A stretch of 64,000 bases of DNA from Pseudaquidulcibacter sp041917055 (GCA_041917055.1 JAYRYJ010000009.1:99218-163217), one strand, 5' to 3'; shown: positions 33,549 through 42,708, counted from the stretch's first letter. Program-made: numbers and translations. Notes: generated by a model not told the origin, from the sequence alone.

Positions 33549-34314
33549 GTTTCTCACTCTCCTGACGGAAGGCTTCTGCACCTGCTGTAAAGGCGCGGAA
33601 ATGATGTTTTATTTGGCGATCGGTTTCGCCCAATTCTGTTTTATACCAATTGGCAAGGCTTGTGGTATTGGGTGTTTCTTTAGGACCGAAACAGCCAAAA
33701 CAACCACGTCCAACTGACGGACAAATATTCCCACAACCCGCGTGTACTACAGGCCCCATACATGGAATGCCTTTGGCAACCATGACACAGACAGTGCCCT
33801 TACGTTTGCATTCCATACATTCGGAATAATTGGGAATATCGGGCGCGCGCTTGTTCAAAGCCGCATTTATTAGTTCGAGCAATTGATATTTATTAATAGG
33901 GCAACCCATCAGTTCGAAATCAACTTTGACATGCGAACTGATGGGTGTGGAGGTTTCCAAAGTATCAATGAATTGCGGATTGGCATAGACAATATCGGTC
34001 ATTTCCTTGACGTCTTTGAAATTGCGCAAGGCCTGAATGCCGCCCGATGTTGCGCACGCACCAATTGTTACCAAAAACTTTGATTGAGCGCGAATTTTAT
34101 GAATGCGTTCGGCATCGTGTGGCGTGGTTATCGAACCCTCGACAAGTGTCAAATCATATGGCCCCGCGACTTCGCCGCGTGTCGCTTCAAGGAAATAAGC
34201 GATTTCGACACTATCAGCGACATCCAATAATTCGTCTTCACAATCGAGAAGGCTTAATTGGCAGCCGTCGCATGAAGAAAATTTGAAAACCGCGAGTTTT
34301 GGTTTAATACTCAT
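33541..34314 (-). CDS. hyhS: Group 3b [NiFe]-hydrogenase small subunit
   Basis: The 257-residue electron-transfer subunit has the proximal-cluster motif SSCDGCQLSL (Cys15, Cys18), GACATSGGIQ, LMGCPINKYQLLELI and further cysteines in ECMECKRKGTVC and GCGNICPSVGRGCFGC for the additional clusters. It lacks a Tat signal, so the enzyme is cytoplasmic. Electrons pass from here through HyhB and HyhG to NAD(P). It is one base from hyhG and overlaps hyhL. Confidence 0.92.
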   Translation of the reverse strand: MSIKPKLAVFKFSSCDGCQLSLLDCEDELLDVADSVEIAYFLEATRGEVAGPYDLTLVEGSITTPHDAERIHKIRAQSKFLVTIGACATSGGIQALRNFKDVKEMTDIVYANPQFIDTLETSTPISSHVKVDFELMGCPINKYQLLELINAALNKRAPDIPNYSECMECKRKGTVCVMVAKGIPCMGPVVHAGCGNICPSVGRGCFGCFGPKETPNTTSLANWYKTELGETDRQIKHHFRAFTAGAEAFRQESEKHE

Positions 34315-34315
34315 C

Positions 34316-35146
34316 TCAAAACTCCTTGATTGTTAAAGCGTCGCCCAATTGGGTGAGGTCGAAAACAGGGCCATCTTTGCAAACAAAGCGCCCGCCTAAT
34401 TGACAATGACCGCAAAAACCCAATGCGCATTTCATTGAACGCTCAAGCGAAACATAGATGTTTTGTGGGGCAAAGCCCTTTGCCAAAAGTGCTTTATTGG
34501 CAAAATGCATCATGATTTCCGGCCCGCAAACAAAAACGGCGGTATCGGGCGGTGAACATTGCACTCTATCTATAAGCTTAGTGACAACGCCCACGCGTCC
34601 GTCCCAATTTCTGTCTGCGCGATCAACTGTTACCTCAACATCAAGGTCAAAGTGGGCGCGCCATTTGGCGACTTCGTGGCGATATAAAATATCGTCAGGT
34701 GTCCGTGTGCCATAAAGAATAGTGACTTTACCATAATCATGACGATTTTTAATCACTTCAAGAATTGCGGGGCGAAGCGGCGCAAGGCCAATACCACCCG
34801 CAATAAACAATACATCTTTGCCTTTGGCTTTTTCAACCGGCCAAGATGTACCAAAAGGGCCGCGAATACCGACAATATCGCCTGTATGCAGACTCATTAA
34901 TTTATCGGTCACGCCACCGACGGCGCGGATTGTATGGGTTAATGGCGAACCAAGGCCACCTGAAATCGAAATCGGCACTTCGCCTGTGCCAAAAACATAG
35001 AGCATATTGAATTGCCCGGGGGCGTATAGAAACTCGTCGCCTTCATTTGGCGAAAGTTCTATGGTGAAAGTGTCGGATAAATCCATGCGGCGCTTTGTAA
35101 TTGTGAAAGGGCGCGGCAACATTGGGTCTTTTGCTATCTGTTCCAT
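34316..35146 (-). CDS. hyhG: Group 3b hydrogenase FAD/NAD(P)-binding subunit
   Basis: The 276-residue protein is a ferredoxin-reductase-like module: the FAD region YAPGQFNMLYVFGTGEVPIS, the NAD(P)-binding AGGIGLAPLRPAI, VFVCGPEIMMH, and a C-terminal [2Fe-2S] site with cysteines in CALGFCGHCQLG and the following FVC. It is the site of NAD(P)H formation. The gene shares one base with the upstream cyclic-nucleotide-binding gene and sits one base from hyhS. Confidence 0.9.
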   Translation of the reverse strand: MEQIAKDPMLPRPFTITKRRMDLSDTFTIELSPNEGDEFLYAPGQFNMLYVFGTGEVPISISGGLGSPLTHTIRAVGGVTDKLMSLHTGDIVGIRGPFGTSWPVEKAKGKDVLFIAGGIGLAPLRPAILEVIKNRHDYGKVTILYGTRTPDDILYRHEVAKWRAHFDLDVEVTVDRADRNWDGRVGVVTKLIDRVQCSPPDTAVFVCGPEIMMHFANKALLAKGFAPQNIYVSLERSMKCALGFCGHCQLGGRFVCKDGPVFDLTQLGDALTIKEF

Positions 35147-35619
35147 TATTTGCGCCTTTTCGCTGAATAGACATCCATTAATTGCAAACGCGCCATATCA
35201 AGGCGATGGGCAATTATTGGAATAAAGCGTTTCATCATTTCATAACCGAAAGAATGGTCTAAATCGCATTTTTGCGTCATAGCTTTGACATCAAGTGCGA
35301 TGGCGCGGACCGCTGATTGTGCGCGAACATCAAAATGCCAAATTTGCGGTTGTGTTAGCCAACCCCAACCAAAGACATCATGCTCATGCAGAGTTTCTAA
35401 AATTTCAGTATGACCGCGCGAATGATATTCAATATTTACCGCGCCGTTTTGAATGAAATAGATTTTATCGACATGATTGCCTTCATGGGCAATTAATTTG
35501 CCTTTATTGAATGAAATTTCTTCGGCGCAAACTTCAAGAGATTTGAAATATTCGTCTTGCAGACCCTCAAAAAACTTCAATTTTTTAAGGAAATCCGCGA
35601 TTGATTGGGTTTCAATCAT
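35146..35619 (-). CDS. Cyclic nucleotide-binding domain protein in the hydrogenase operon
   Basis: The 157-residue protein is a lone CRP-like beta-roll: FEGLQDEYFKSLEVCAEE, GKLIAHEGNHVDKIYFIQNG, and an EHDVFGWGWL stretch where the phosphate-binding cassette would be. There is no helix-turn-helix after it, so it is not a transcription factor. Such a protein is often found between hyhB and hyhG in bacterial group 3b operons and may be a regulatory subunit of the enzyme. The canonical Arg of a cAMP pocket is not obvious, so ligand binding is uncertain. It overlaps hyhB by 4 bp. Confidence 0.8.
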   Translation of the reverse strand: MIETQSIADFLKKLKFFEGLQDEYFKSLEVCAEEISFNKGKLIAHEGNHVDKIYFIQNGAVNIEYHSRGHTEILETLHEHDVFGWGWLTQPQIWHFDVRAQSAVRAIALDVKAMTQKCDLDHSFGYEMMKRFIPIIAHRLDMARLQLMDVYSAKRRK

Positions 35620-36704
35620 AATGAAACTCCTTTTTCAAAATTTGCGACTTCTTCGGTCAAATCAATGCCGACCGGACACCAAGTGATGCAACGCCCGCAA
35701 CCAACACAGCCTGACGTGCCAAATTCATCATGCCAATGCGTAATTTTGTGGCTTAAGAATTGGCGATAGCGCGCCGCACCTGAATTGCGTAAAGTGCCGC
35801 CGTGGATATAGGAAAATTCCAAGCTAAAGCATGAATCCCAACGCCTTGTCCGGCTGGCCTCTGTGCCATCAAGCGAAGTCGCATCAATTGTGGTAGAGCA
35901 AAAACAAGTTGGGCAGGCTTGCGTGCAATTGGCACAATTAAGACAGCGTTTTGCAATTTCTTCCCAATGGTCGCTTTTTTGACTTTGGGAAATAATTTCG
36001 CGCGCATTGGCGGGCATATGCCGTTTCATGGAATTGGCGGCTTTTTCAATGCGGGCACCTGCCTTTTTGATTGCCGCTTCATCGGCAATAGGCAAATTAA
36101 GTGCTTCGATTATTTTTGCGCCTTTTTCACTTCCGACTTCGACAATAAAGAATTCTTTTGGCACTTCTGTAAGCGCAAAATCAAAACCGGATTTCGCCTT
36201 TGGCCCTGTATTCATTGAGGCACAAAAACATGTATCGGCAGGCGCGGCGCAATTGACGACAATCAATAATGCACTCTCACGCCGCGCGGCATAATGGCTA
36301 TCTTTGAAAGTCCCATTATCGAAGACTTTGTCTTGCACTTCGATTGCCGCCAATTCACAGGGGCGAATGCCCAATAATGCACGTTTAGTGACATCAGGCG
36401 GGGTGGGGGAAATTGCCCCGTCTGATGTTGCGTCAAATAATTTCTGTTCCGGTGGATATAAATGCCGCTTCGCACCATTTTGGGTGAGGGCATAATCAAA
36501 ATAAGCATCGCCGCCTTTTTTGACCCGATAGACACCAGGCTTTTGTTCGTCACTATAGCCAAAGGGCAATTGAGACGCATTGGTGACAAGGCCGAAATCA
36601 ATTAAATCGTTTTTGAGTTTAGGGGCAAACACCTCATAGCCATTGCCCTTAATAGTTTGAAGAAATTCGTCTATTCTATCTATTTTAAGGATATATTTTT
36701 GCAT
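35616..36704 (-). CDS. hyhB: Group 3b hydrogenase Fe-S subunit
   Basis: The 362-residue protein has the HydB-type N-terminal domain (LGIRPCELAAIEVQDKVF, NCAAPADTCFC) followed by two [4Fe-4S] motifs, CLNCANCTQACPTCFC and CVGCGRCITWCPVGIDL. It carries electrons between HyhS and HyhG. It is the first gene of the operon hyhB-CNBD-hyhG-hyhS-hyhL-protease, and all junctions overlap or nearly touch. It is divergent from cobT. Confidence 0.9.
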   Translation of the reverse strand: MQKYILKIDRIDEFLQTIKGNGYEVFAPKLKNDLIDFGLVTNASQLPFGYSDEQKPGVYRVKKGGDAYFDYALTQNGAKRHLYPPEQKLFDATSDGAISPTPPDVTKRALLGIRPCELAAIEVQDKVFDNGTFKDSHYAARRESALLIVVNCAAPADTCFCASMNTGPKAKSGFDFALTEVPKEFFIVEVGSEKGAKIIEALNLPIADEAAIKKAGARIEKAANSMKRHMPANAREIISQSQKSDHWEEIAKRCLNCANCTQACPTCFCSTTIDATSLDGTEASRTRRWDSCFSLEFSYIHGGTLRNSGAARYRQFLSHKITHWHDEFGTSGCVGCGRCITWCPVGIDLTEEVANFEKGVSL

Positions 36705-36829
36705 CTTGCTTCTTTCTATTTTGGGAGAAGCCTAAGGCAGCTTTTACACCGCACCTGCCTTTTGTGCAATGCAAAACCCTCAATAAAAGGGTGGCTTTAT
36801 CGTCGCACCATGAGTATAGAAAGGCAGAA

Positions 36830-38641
36830 TTGGATTTGATTTTGAGCACCAAAGAAACAGCAGCGGAGATTTTTAAACGGGCGATTTCAATTTCGACCCG
36901 CGCCATTGCCAATGAAGAAAATGTCGAGGTGAATTTTACCGCTAATGAGCCAAATTCAAGTGGTCATAATGTAAACTTGTCACAACCCGCGCGTATTTTG
37001 GATAAAGCCGAAGTTTTGCGCATTCGCGGTCAATCTGATTATTTCGCCCTTAAACTGGCGCATCATAATGAAAATACTCATGCGCAGCACGAACCAAGGG
37101 GCCCAAATGCCATCGCAATTCATAATATCGCCGAAGAGGCACGAATTGCGGCAATCGGCGCGCGCCCAATGCCGGGTGTTGCACAAAATCTTGATGCCAA
37201 TCTTTTGGAATATGGTGCGCGGCGTGGATATTCGCGTATGCAGTCCAAAGAAACAACGCCTGTTCTTGAAGGCTTGATGATGGTTTTGCGCGAAAAATTG
37301 ACGGGGCGCGATCTGCCTAAAGAATTGCGTCATGTCGCGGATTTTTGGCGCGCCGAAATAATTGCAAAGGCCGGTGAAGATATTGCGCGCTTAATGACGC
37401 AATTGCACGACCAAGCCGAATTTGCAAAAACCACGCGTGATATTATTCGTGATTTGGAATATCAAGACGAATTGGGCGACGAAGACCCTTCCGATACTCC
37501 CGAAAACGAAAATGAGGAGGCGCCGCCCGAAGGTTCTGAAGACCAAGAAAGCGAAGAGGATCAAGAAGAATCTAAAGAGCAAGAGAAATCAGAAGAATCC
37601 TCCGAAGGCACAGAAGAAACCCAAGCGGGACAAGATTACTCATCTGACGGCGAAATAAGTGATGATGAATTAAAATCCGAAACCCCGATGCAACAAATCC
37701 CAAATCCGCAATCGGGAAAAAGCGGGAATTATAAAATTTTCACGCGCGAATTTGATGAAGTGATAGAGGCGCAAGAATTATGTGATGCCACGGAATTAGA
37801 CAGGCTTCGCATGTATCTCGACCAACAGCTTGAAAGATTACAAGGTGCGGTAGGGCGGCTTGCCAATCGCTTGCAGCGTAAATTATTGGCGCAACAAAAC
37901 CGTTCTTGGAATTTTGACCTTGAAGAAGGCTATCTTGATAGCGCGAAACTAACACGCATTATTATTGACCCAATGTCGCCTTTATCGTTCAAAATGGAAA
38001 GCGATATTGAATTTCGCGATACTGTTGTGACGCTTTTGCTTGATAATTCGGGTTCAATGCGTGGGCGCCCTATCATGATTGCTGCAACCTGTGCCGATAT
38101 TTTGGCGCGCACTTTGGAACGTTGCGCCGTCAAAACTGAAATTTTGGGCTTTACCACAAAAGCATGGAAAGGTGGTCAGGCCAAAGAGAAATGGGTCGTG
38201 GATGGAAAGCCACAAAACCCTGGGCGCTTAAACGACCTTCGCCACATAATTTACAAATCTGCTGATGCGCCATGGCGGCGCTCAAAACGCAATCTTGGCC
38301 TTATGATGCGTGAAGGCTTGTTAAAAGAAAATATCGATGGTGAGGCGTTGGAATGGGCATATGGAAGGCTTTTGGCGCGTCCTGAGCAGAGACGAATATT
38401 AATGGTGATTTCGGACGGCGCACCGGTTGATGATTCAACCTTATCAGTAAATTCCGGCCCCTATTTAGAAAACCACCTCAAAGAAATCATACACGATATT
38501 GAAAAAAAGGGCCTGGTTGAATTAATCGCAATCGGAATTGGCCACGATGTCACGCGTTATTATAAGCGCGCAGTAACAATCACCGACGCCGAACAATTAG
38601 GCGGCGCAATTATTGACCAATTGGCCTCACTTTTTGAATAA
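36830..38641 (+). CDS. cobT: Cobaltochelatase subunit CobT
   Basis: The ~603-residue protein has the CobT layout: an N-terminal helical domain (IFKRAISISTRAIANEENVEV), a very acidic low-complexity linker (nucleotides ~37455-37680), then a von Willebrand A-type domain with the MIDAS motif DNSGSMRG and VISDGAPVDDST. With CobN and the AAA+ partner CobS it inserts cobalt into hydrogenobyrinic acid diamide. Neither cobN nor cobS is nearby. The start is uncertain: GTG at 36764 has no ribosome site, while AGAAAGG lies five bases before TTG at 36830, giving a family-like N-terminus. The acidic linker is a family trait. Confidence 0.88.
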   Translation: MDLILSTKETAAEIFKRAISISTRAIANEENVEVNFTANEPNSSGHNVNLSQPARILDKAEVLRIRGQSDYFALKLAHHNENTHAQHEPRGPNAIAIHNIAEEARIAAIGARPMPGVAQNLDANLLEYGARRGYSRMQSKETTPVLEGLMMVLREKLTGRDLPKELRHVADFWRAEIIAKAGEDIARLMTQLHDQAEFAKTTRDIIRDLEYQDELGDEDPSDTPENENEEAPPEGSEDQESEEDQEESKEQEKSEESSEGTEETQAGQDYSSDGEISDDELKSETPMQQIPNPQSGKSGNYKIFTREFDEVIEAQELCDATELDRLRMYLDQQLERLQGAVGRLANRLQRKLLAQQNRSWNFDLEEGYLDSAKLTRIIIDPMSPLSFKMESDIEFRDTVVTLLLDNSGSMRGRPIMIAATCADILARTLERCAVKTEILGFTTKAWKGGQAKEKWVVDGKPQNPGRLNDLRHIIYKSADAPWRRSKRNLGLMMREGLLKENIDGEALEWAYGRLLARPEQRRILMVISDGAPVDDSTLSVNSGPYLENHLKEIIHDIEKKGLVELIAIGIGHDVTRYYKRAVTITDAEQLGGAIIDQLASLFE

Positions 38642-38765
38642 GCAGGAAATAAATAGAAATCCTGAAATTAATTTTGTGTTTCGAATTGAATAACATACCA
38701 TTTAGTAATAGTTGGCTAATGTAATATTTTAATGCAACCATCGATATGTTTAATAAAAACTTATC

Positions 38766-38801
38766 ATTTGATTTGACACTTTAATCAAATATGTCTTTAG
38801 A
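38766..38801 (+). promoter_or_regulatory. Promoter with overlapping inverted repeat upstream of the exported four-Cys gene
   Basis: TTGACA (38773-38778) is followed after 17 bases by TTTAGA (38796-38801). ATTTGATT (38766-38773) and AATCAAAT (38783-38790) form an inverted repeat over the -35 element, suggesting repression. The coding start is 58 bases downstream of the -10. Confidence 0.45.
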
Positions 38802-38858
38802 GTTTTACGTCTTTGCCATAATTGGCGATTATTGTATTCATGCGATAGGGGAATTGAC

Positions 38859-39785
38859 ATGAAATCCATGAAAAAAGAATTGAAATACCTTGCTTTGTCT
38901 TTGGCATTGTTGGTCGGCACCAGCGCTACTGCACAGACTGCACCTAATAACGTTTTAAATTTTCAGCAAGCGGCAGAAGTGCCCGTCGGTAGTGAATTGG
39001 GCGGCGCAGAAGAAGTCACACTTACCCGCCCTGGCAAAATTTTTGAGCAAATGGCAGGAATTTTTTCAAGTTTCGTGAATGAGTCCGCAAATTATTCCGA
39101 CAAAGACAATATCTCGAGCGCGTCATCAATCGGAAAATCACTCGAATCATCCGCAAAACACATTCATATTGAAGCAATTGACGGTGCAAAAGCTTTGGCA
39201 CTTTTAGCGGCATTTGAAGTTGAAGAATTCACAAACGGTATAATCGATGTTGCCAAATATGAAGGCAAAGAAGTTTTGGTTCAAAAACTTATCGAAGACC
39301 CGCATTATGTGAATAGTTTTGCCGGTTATGAAACTGCTAAGAACCGTGCATCGGGTTATTTGGGGTGGGCCTTGTCGCGTTCAAAAGAATCGTCCACCAA
39401 ATTGACTAAGTTCTCTTATGATTCTCAAAAATTGGGTTGGGCGAAAGTCGCTGGCAATACGCAGGCGCGTTTAGATGCGATTGCGATTTCATGGGATTCA
39501 CCCAATACTAAATATCAATTCAATATCAGCAATTTGGGTTCAAGCAACGTCAATGTTGCAATTGGCGACAGGATACTTGCGGCATCGGCACTTGTTGCTT
39601 TGGGCCATGAGTCTGAGGCAATGGAAATGATGAAAATCGGCGGTGGTAAGTCGTGTGCAAAACTTGCATATTTGAATTTGCGCCAATGCGTTGCCGCAAC
39701 CAAATTCCCGTTTGAACAAACATTCTGTATGGCGAAACATTCGATTGATGAATACCAAGGCTGTATCGAAAAAGGTCTTAAATAG
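38859..39785 (+). CDS. Exported four-cysteine protein of unknown family (paralogue 1)
   Basis: The 308-residue product has a signal peptide (KKELKYLALSLALLVGTSATAQ) and no known domain. AGGGGA before the ATG at 38859 sets the start. The body is mostly helical. The C-terminal module GKSCAKLAYLNLRQCVAATK, then FPFEQTFC and a final Cys 13 residues on, is shared with the next gene; four cysteines align. The region IDGAKALALLAAFEVEEFTN also aligns. It is secreted to the periplasm or outer surface; the conserved cysteines suggest two disulfides or a metal site. I do not recognise the family. Confidence 0.75.
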   Translation: MKSMKKELKYLALSLALLVGTSATAQTAPNNVLNFQQAAEVPVGSELGGAEEVTLTRPGKIFEQMAGIFSSFVNESANYSDKDNISSASSIGKSLESSAKHIHIEAIDGAKALALLAAFEVEEFTNGIIDVAKYEGKEVLVQKLIEDPHYVNSFAGYETAKNRASGYLGWALSRSKESSTKLTKFSYDSQKLGWAKVAGNTQARLDAIAISWDSPNTKYQFNISNLGSSNVNVAIGDRILAASALVALGHESEAMEMMKIGGGKSCAKLAYLNLRQCVAATKFPFEQTFCMAKHSIDEYQGCIEKGLK

Positions 39786-39893
39786 CACCAAAAACTTCAA
39801 TATTAACTTGTTTTATTCACAGACTTGACGTTAATTCGTGGTTTGATGAATCCTATTGATGCGAATTAATATTAGAAACAGGCGGTGAATGCT

Positions 39894-40988
39894 ATGAAAA
39901 CGAGAATTATTGTTGCGTCTTGTATTGGCGCTTTGGCTTTAGCTTCTTGTGCCAGTGATGAAGCGCCACCGCCGCCTGTTGTGCAGCCGAAAGTGGTTGA
40001 ATTGCCACCACCACCACCACCACCGCCGCCACCGCCACCGCCGCCACCGATTATTCCAACGGGTGTTATGGCGACCGAAAGTTCCAATTCAATGCTAAAT
40101 GCGGCGGGGCTTTTTGCTGAGTTTGCAAAAGAAGCAACACGCGCCACCAAGCCAGAATCCTATAAAAGTGTGAATGATATTGCCAATTCTGTGGATCGCG
40201 CTTTTCTGGTAACACGTCCGAAAACAATTGATGGTGCGCGCGCATATGCAATGTTTGCTGCCGCTGGTTCCAAAGCGTTTGCCGACGGAATTGAAAAAAT
40301 CGGCGCGCCGATGGGTCGCAACGCTTTTATTGCAAAAATACAGGCAAACCCGGATTGGGTCATGAATATTGAGGGATTTGCAGAAGCCAAAGCGCTTGCG
40401 GCTATGGCATTGGATTCGCAAATCGCAGCGGTTGAAACAGCGTCAAAATTTGCCGTCAATCAGGCCTATTCAATGCAAAAAGGTCCGATGTCAAAGGCGC
40501 AATCGCCGTCCGCGTCACGCTTGACTTCTATCGGCACCAATTGGGAAGCGCCAATTGGTTCGACATTCTTCCAAACGTCTGAGATCAAATATGGCGCAAA
40601 ATCGGTTCACACCATTGACCCGCGCATTTTGGCCGCCGCAGCTCTTTATGTTATTCGTGCCGACGATGAGGCCAAAGCAATGCTTAGAACCGATGTCGGC
40701 AAATCATGCGTAAAATCGGCATATCTTGATTATAGAATGTGCGTTGCGGCGGGAAAATTCGCATTTGAATATTCGTTCTGCCTTGGTTCCCACGCACAAG
40801 ATCAGGTTTTGCAATGTGTCAAAGATTATGTGAATGACCCTGTCGAAGTCAAGAAAGTCAAAGACATAGCATCGGCAAAAATCAAGGAAGAAGCAGACAA
40901 GGCAAACGCTGCAAAGGCCGCTAAAGTTAAACCCGCCGCCGTAAAAGCGCCTGCTAAACCTGCAACGAGTGTTAAAAAGAAGAAATAA
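39894..40988 (+). CDS. Exported lipoprotein with polyproline stretch, same four-cysteine family (paralogue 2)
   Basis: The 364-residue protein has a lipobox (ALALASC, Cys19) and then a tract of 15 consecutive prolines coded by CCA/CCG repeats (about 40006-40050), which acts as a rigid spacer. It then follows paralogue 1: IDGARAYAMFAAAGSKAF, AEAKALAAMALDSQ, and the four-cysteine module GKSCVKSAYLDYRMCVAAGK with later cysteines. An Ala/Lys-rich tail (PAAVKAPAKP) ends it. Being a lipoprotein it is likely outer-membrane anchored, while paralogue 1 is soluble. The 108-bp gap and parallel order suggest tandem duplication. Function is unknown. Confidence 0.75.
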   Translation: MKTRIIVASCIGALALASCASDEAPPPPVVQPKVVELPPPPPPPPPPPPPPPIIPTGVMATESSNSMLNAAGLFAEFAKEATRATKPESYKSVNDIANSVDRAFLVTRPKTIDGARAYAMFAAAGSKAFADGIEKIGAPMGRNAFIAKIQANPDWVMNIEGFAEAKALAAMALDSQIAAVETASKFAVNQAYSMQKGPMSKAQSPSASRLTSIGTNWEAPIGSTFFQTSEIKYGAKSVHTIDPRILAAAALYVIRADDEAKAMLRTDVGKSCVKSAYLDYRMCVAAGKFAFEYSFCLGSHAQDQVLQCVKDYVNDPVEVKKVKDIASAKIKEEADKANAAKAAKVKPAAVKAPAKPATSVKKKK

Positions 40989-41003
40989 GCGAAAGCCGCC
41001 TCT

Positions 41004-41690
41004 TCATTTTTCCAAATTTACGAAACATGTTGTTGTGAGCCGCCAATCTGGCGGTTCAAGTGAAAACGGAAAATTGTTTTCTATAATTCCGGAATGCAAA
41101 ATAGCGCCTTGATAAATCAATGCGCGATTAAAAACATTGTCAAAGCGCGCAATTTCTTCAAAGAAATCATTGCTGCCGTCTGTATAAGTATTGGGATTGT
41201 ATCCTTTGGTTTCGTTTTCGAAGGCATCTATATAAAGAGCTTTATTTTGGTCTGTAATCAATTCAATTCCAGTTGCGCGGTGACGATAAAATGCCGTGCC
41301 GCCGCAGGGTTTTGGATTAAGATAATGCAAAATCGCTATATCGCGCTCATCGCTTGAATCATAATGCGGATATGATTGCACCAATTTCAATTCTTCGGGC
41401 GGCGTTGTTACCACTGAAAACCCGACAGAAAGCAATGAAAGCCCTTTTGCACCCCATTGTTTGTCAAAAAAGGGAATAGTAGTTTGAATTAGTTCGTGCA
41501 TATATTGAAGCGCTTCAATGTCTTCATCTTCAAAATAGCGACGAACGCCGGGGTAATAGAAATCGCGTTCTTTCGGGAAAGGCCGCATATTTTCGGCGAT
41601 TTGCACAATTGAATTCGGATTGGGGTGAAAATCGTCGATTACAACGACTTTTGTTCGCGAATTTCCGATTTCGTGAATTGTGCTTTTCAT
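41004..41690 (-). CDS. DUF6445 family protein (2OG-Fe(II) oxygenase-like)
   Basis: The 228-residue protein contains the DUF6445 arrangement: YPHYDSSDERDIAILHYLN, whose His and Asp would be metal ligands, CGGTAFYRHR and the later ILHSG, giving HxD...H as in Fe(II)/2-oxoglutarate oxygenases. Known members are often near tryptophan halogenases and TonB receptors; neither is adjacent here. Its substrate is unknown. It is convergent with the lipoprotein gene (15-bp gap) and is the last of three minus-strand genes. Confidence 0.72.
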   Translation of the reverse strand: MKSTIHEIGNSRTKVVVIDDFHPNPNSIVQIAENMRPFPKERDFYYPGVRRYFEDEDIEALQYMHELIQTTIPFFDKQWGAKGLSLLSVGFSVVTTPPEELKLVQSYPHYDSSDERDIAILHYLNPKPCGGTAFYRHRATGIELITDQNKALYIDAFENETKGYNPNTYTDGSNDFFEEIARFDNVFNRALIYQGAILHSGIIENNFPFSLEPPDWRLTTTCFVNLEK

Positions 41691-41705
41691 AGCCTATAAA
41701 AGACA

Positions 41706-42092
41706 TCAAAAGCCTTTTGTAAACAAATAAAAGCTCAAAACACCCATAATGAAAATCATTGTATTCGCAAATTTCGCAAATTTTTCGCTATGGATTAAGT
41801 TTTTCAAAGCGTCGGGAATTACCAAAATTCGCACACCTTTGATTAAAGTCGCCCAACCGAAAAATGTGATGATAACTCGCCAATCAAAAGTCCATTTTGA
41901 ATATAGCGATAAGGAGGCAATACCAATCATTACGCTAATAAAACCCATTGAGGCTGAAAGCGCACCTAAATGATCAAACTCACCCAAAAGCGATTTCAAA
42001 AACCCACGTTTTAATAAAAATATCAAAGCAAAAACCAGACCCAATCCGCCCCAAAAGCGGGCAAGGAATTCGGTTACAATAAATTGTTCCAT
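41706..42092 (-). CDS. Hypothetical four-helix membrane protein
   Basis: The 128-residue product consists largely of four hydrophobic segments (about residues 8-26, 42-64, 70-90 and 105-124) with basic loops. It has no cysteines and no known motif. It starts at 42092 behind GGAGAAA. The similar size of the intergenic gaps (15 and 40 bp) suggests co-transcription with the DUF6445 and DUF2087 genes. I cannot assign a function. Confidence 0.6.
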   Translation of the reverse strand: MEQFIVTEFLARFWGGLGLVFALIFLLKRGFLKSLLGEFDHLGALSASMGFISVMIGIASLSLYSKWTFDWRVIITFFGWATLIKGVRILVIPDALKNLIHSEKFAKFANTMIFIMGVLSFYLFTKGF

Positions 42093-42132
42093 CTTTTTTC
42101 TCCTTGCCCATTATTTGGGAATTGGTGGCGGC

Positions 42133-42708
42133 TTATTGAAGTGCCAAATGGTCGCGTTTCAATTGTTCCCTATCCGGCTTTTCAGGAATATCTTCGGGCC
42201 GCATATTTATGATTGGCATGATTTCATTTGGGATTTCACGCTTCAAACGCCGATAATCGGAACAATCAGCAGAACGAGTAACAAAATCATAAGAAACCAA
42301 ATAACGACGCAAACGCGCAGGGTCTTTATATGAATGCAACGAATTCAAAAGCCAATTAAACTCAATTTCGGTGAAAACCTGTCCATAAGGAATGCGCGAC
42401 CAAATGAACCAAAGGCAAAGCACGCGCAAACCCTCTTTATTGGGCCAAGTATGAAGAACCAGGCTTTTATCAAAATAACGAACGATTTTCTTTAATTGCT
42501 CAAAATTAGGGGCTGCTTCAGGAATTATTTTTGAATTTTCGTCAAAATCCTTGCGAAAATGCTGAAAATTTTTAAAGCCTGCACCACGGGCAAGTGCATT
42601 TAATATTTCAAGATGACCGATTTCCGGATTGGCGGAAATGTCTTTTTTAAGACTTTTTGCAAGCGCCGAAATATCGGGCGCGTGAAAGGGTATGATTTCT
42701 TTTGTCAT
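42133..42708 (-). CDS. DUF2087 domain-containing protein
   Basis: The C-terminal half of this 191-residue protein has the DUF2087 pattern: LRVLCLWFIWSRIPYGQ, FTEIEFNWLLNSLHSYKD and ARLRRYLVSYDFVTRSADCS. The N-terminal half (LAKSLKKDISANPEIGHLEI) resembles a helical DNA-binding or glyoxalase-like accessory region seen before DUF2087. These proteins are thought to be transcriptional regulators by fold, but evidence is thin. It is first of the three-gene minus-strand unit. Confidence 0.75.
   Translation of the reverse strand: MTKEIIPFHAPDISALAKSLKKDISANPEIGHLEILNALARGAGFKNFQHFRKDFDENSKIIPEAAPNFEQLKKIVRYFDKSLVLHTWPNKEGLRVLCLWFIWSRIPYGQVFTEIEFNWLLNSLHSYKDPARLRRYLVSYDFVTRSADCSDYRRLKREIPNEIMPIINMRPEDIPEKPDREQLKRDHLALQ

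Noticed and set aside
36764..36829. GTG start giving a longer CobT
   Set aside because: No ribosome site and no family-like residues; TTG at 36830 is better supported, though not certain.
36705..36829. Sigma-54 or FNR-type promoter for the hydrogenase operon
   Set aside because: I looked for TGGCAC-N5-TTGC and TTGAT-N4-ATCAA and found no convincing match.
39872..40150. Minus-strand frame with a polyglycine run
   Set aside because: It is the antisense of the proline-coding repeat in the lipoprotein.
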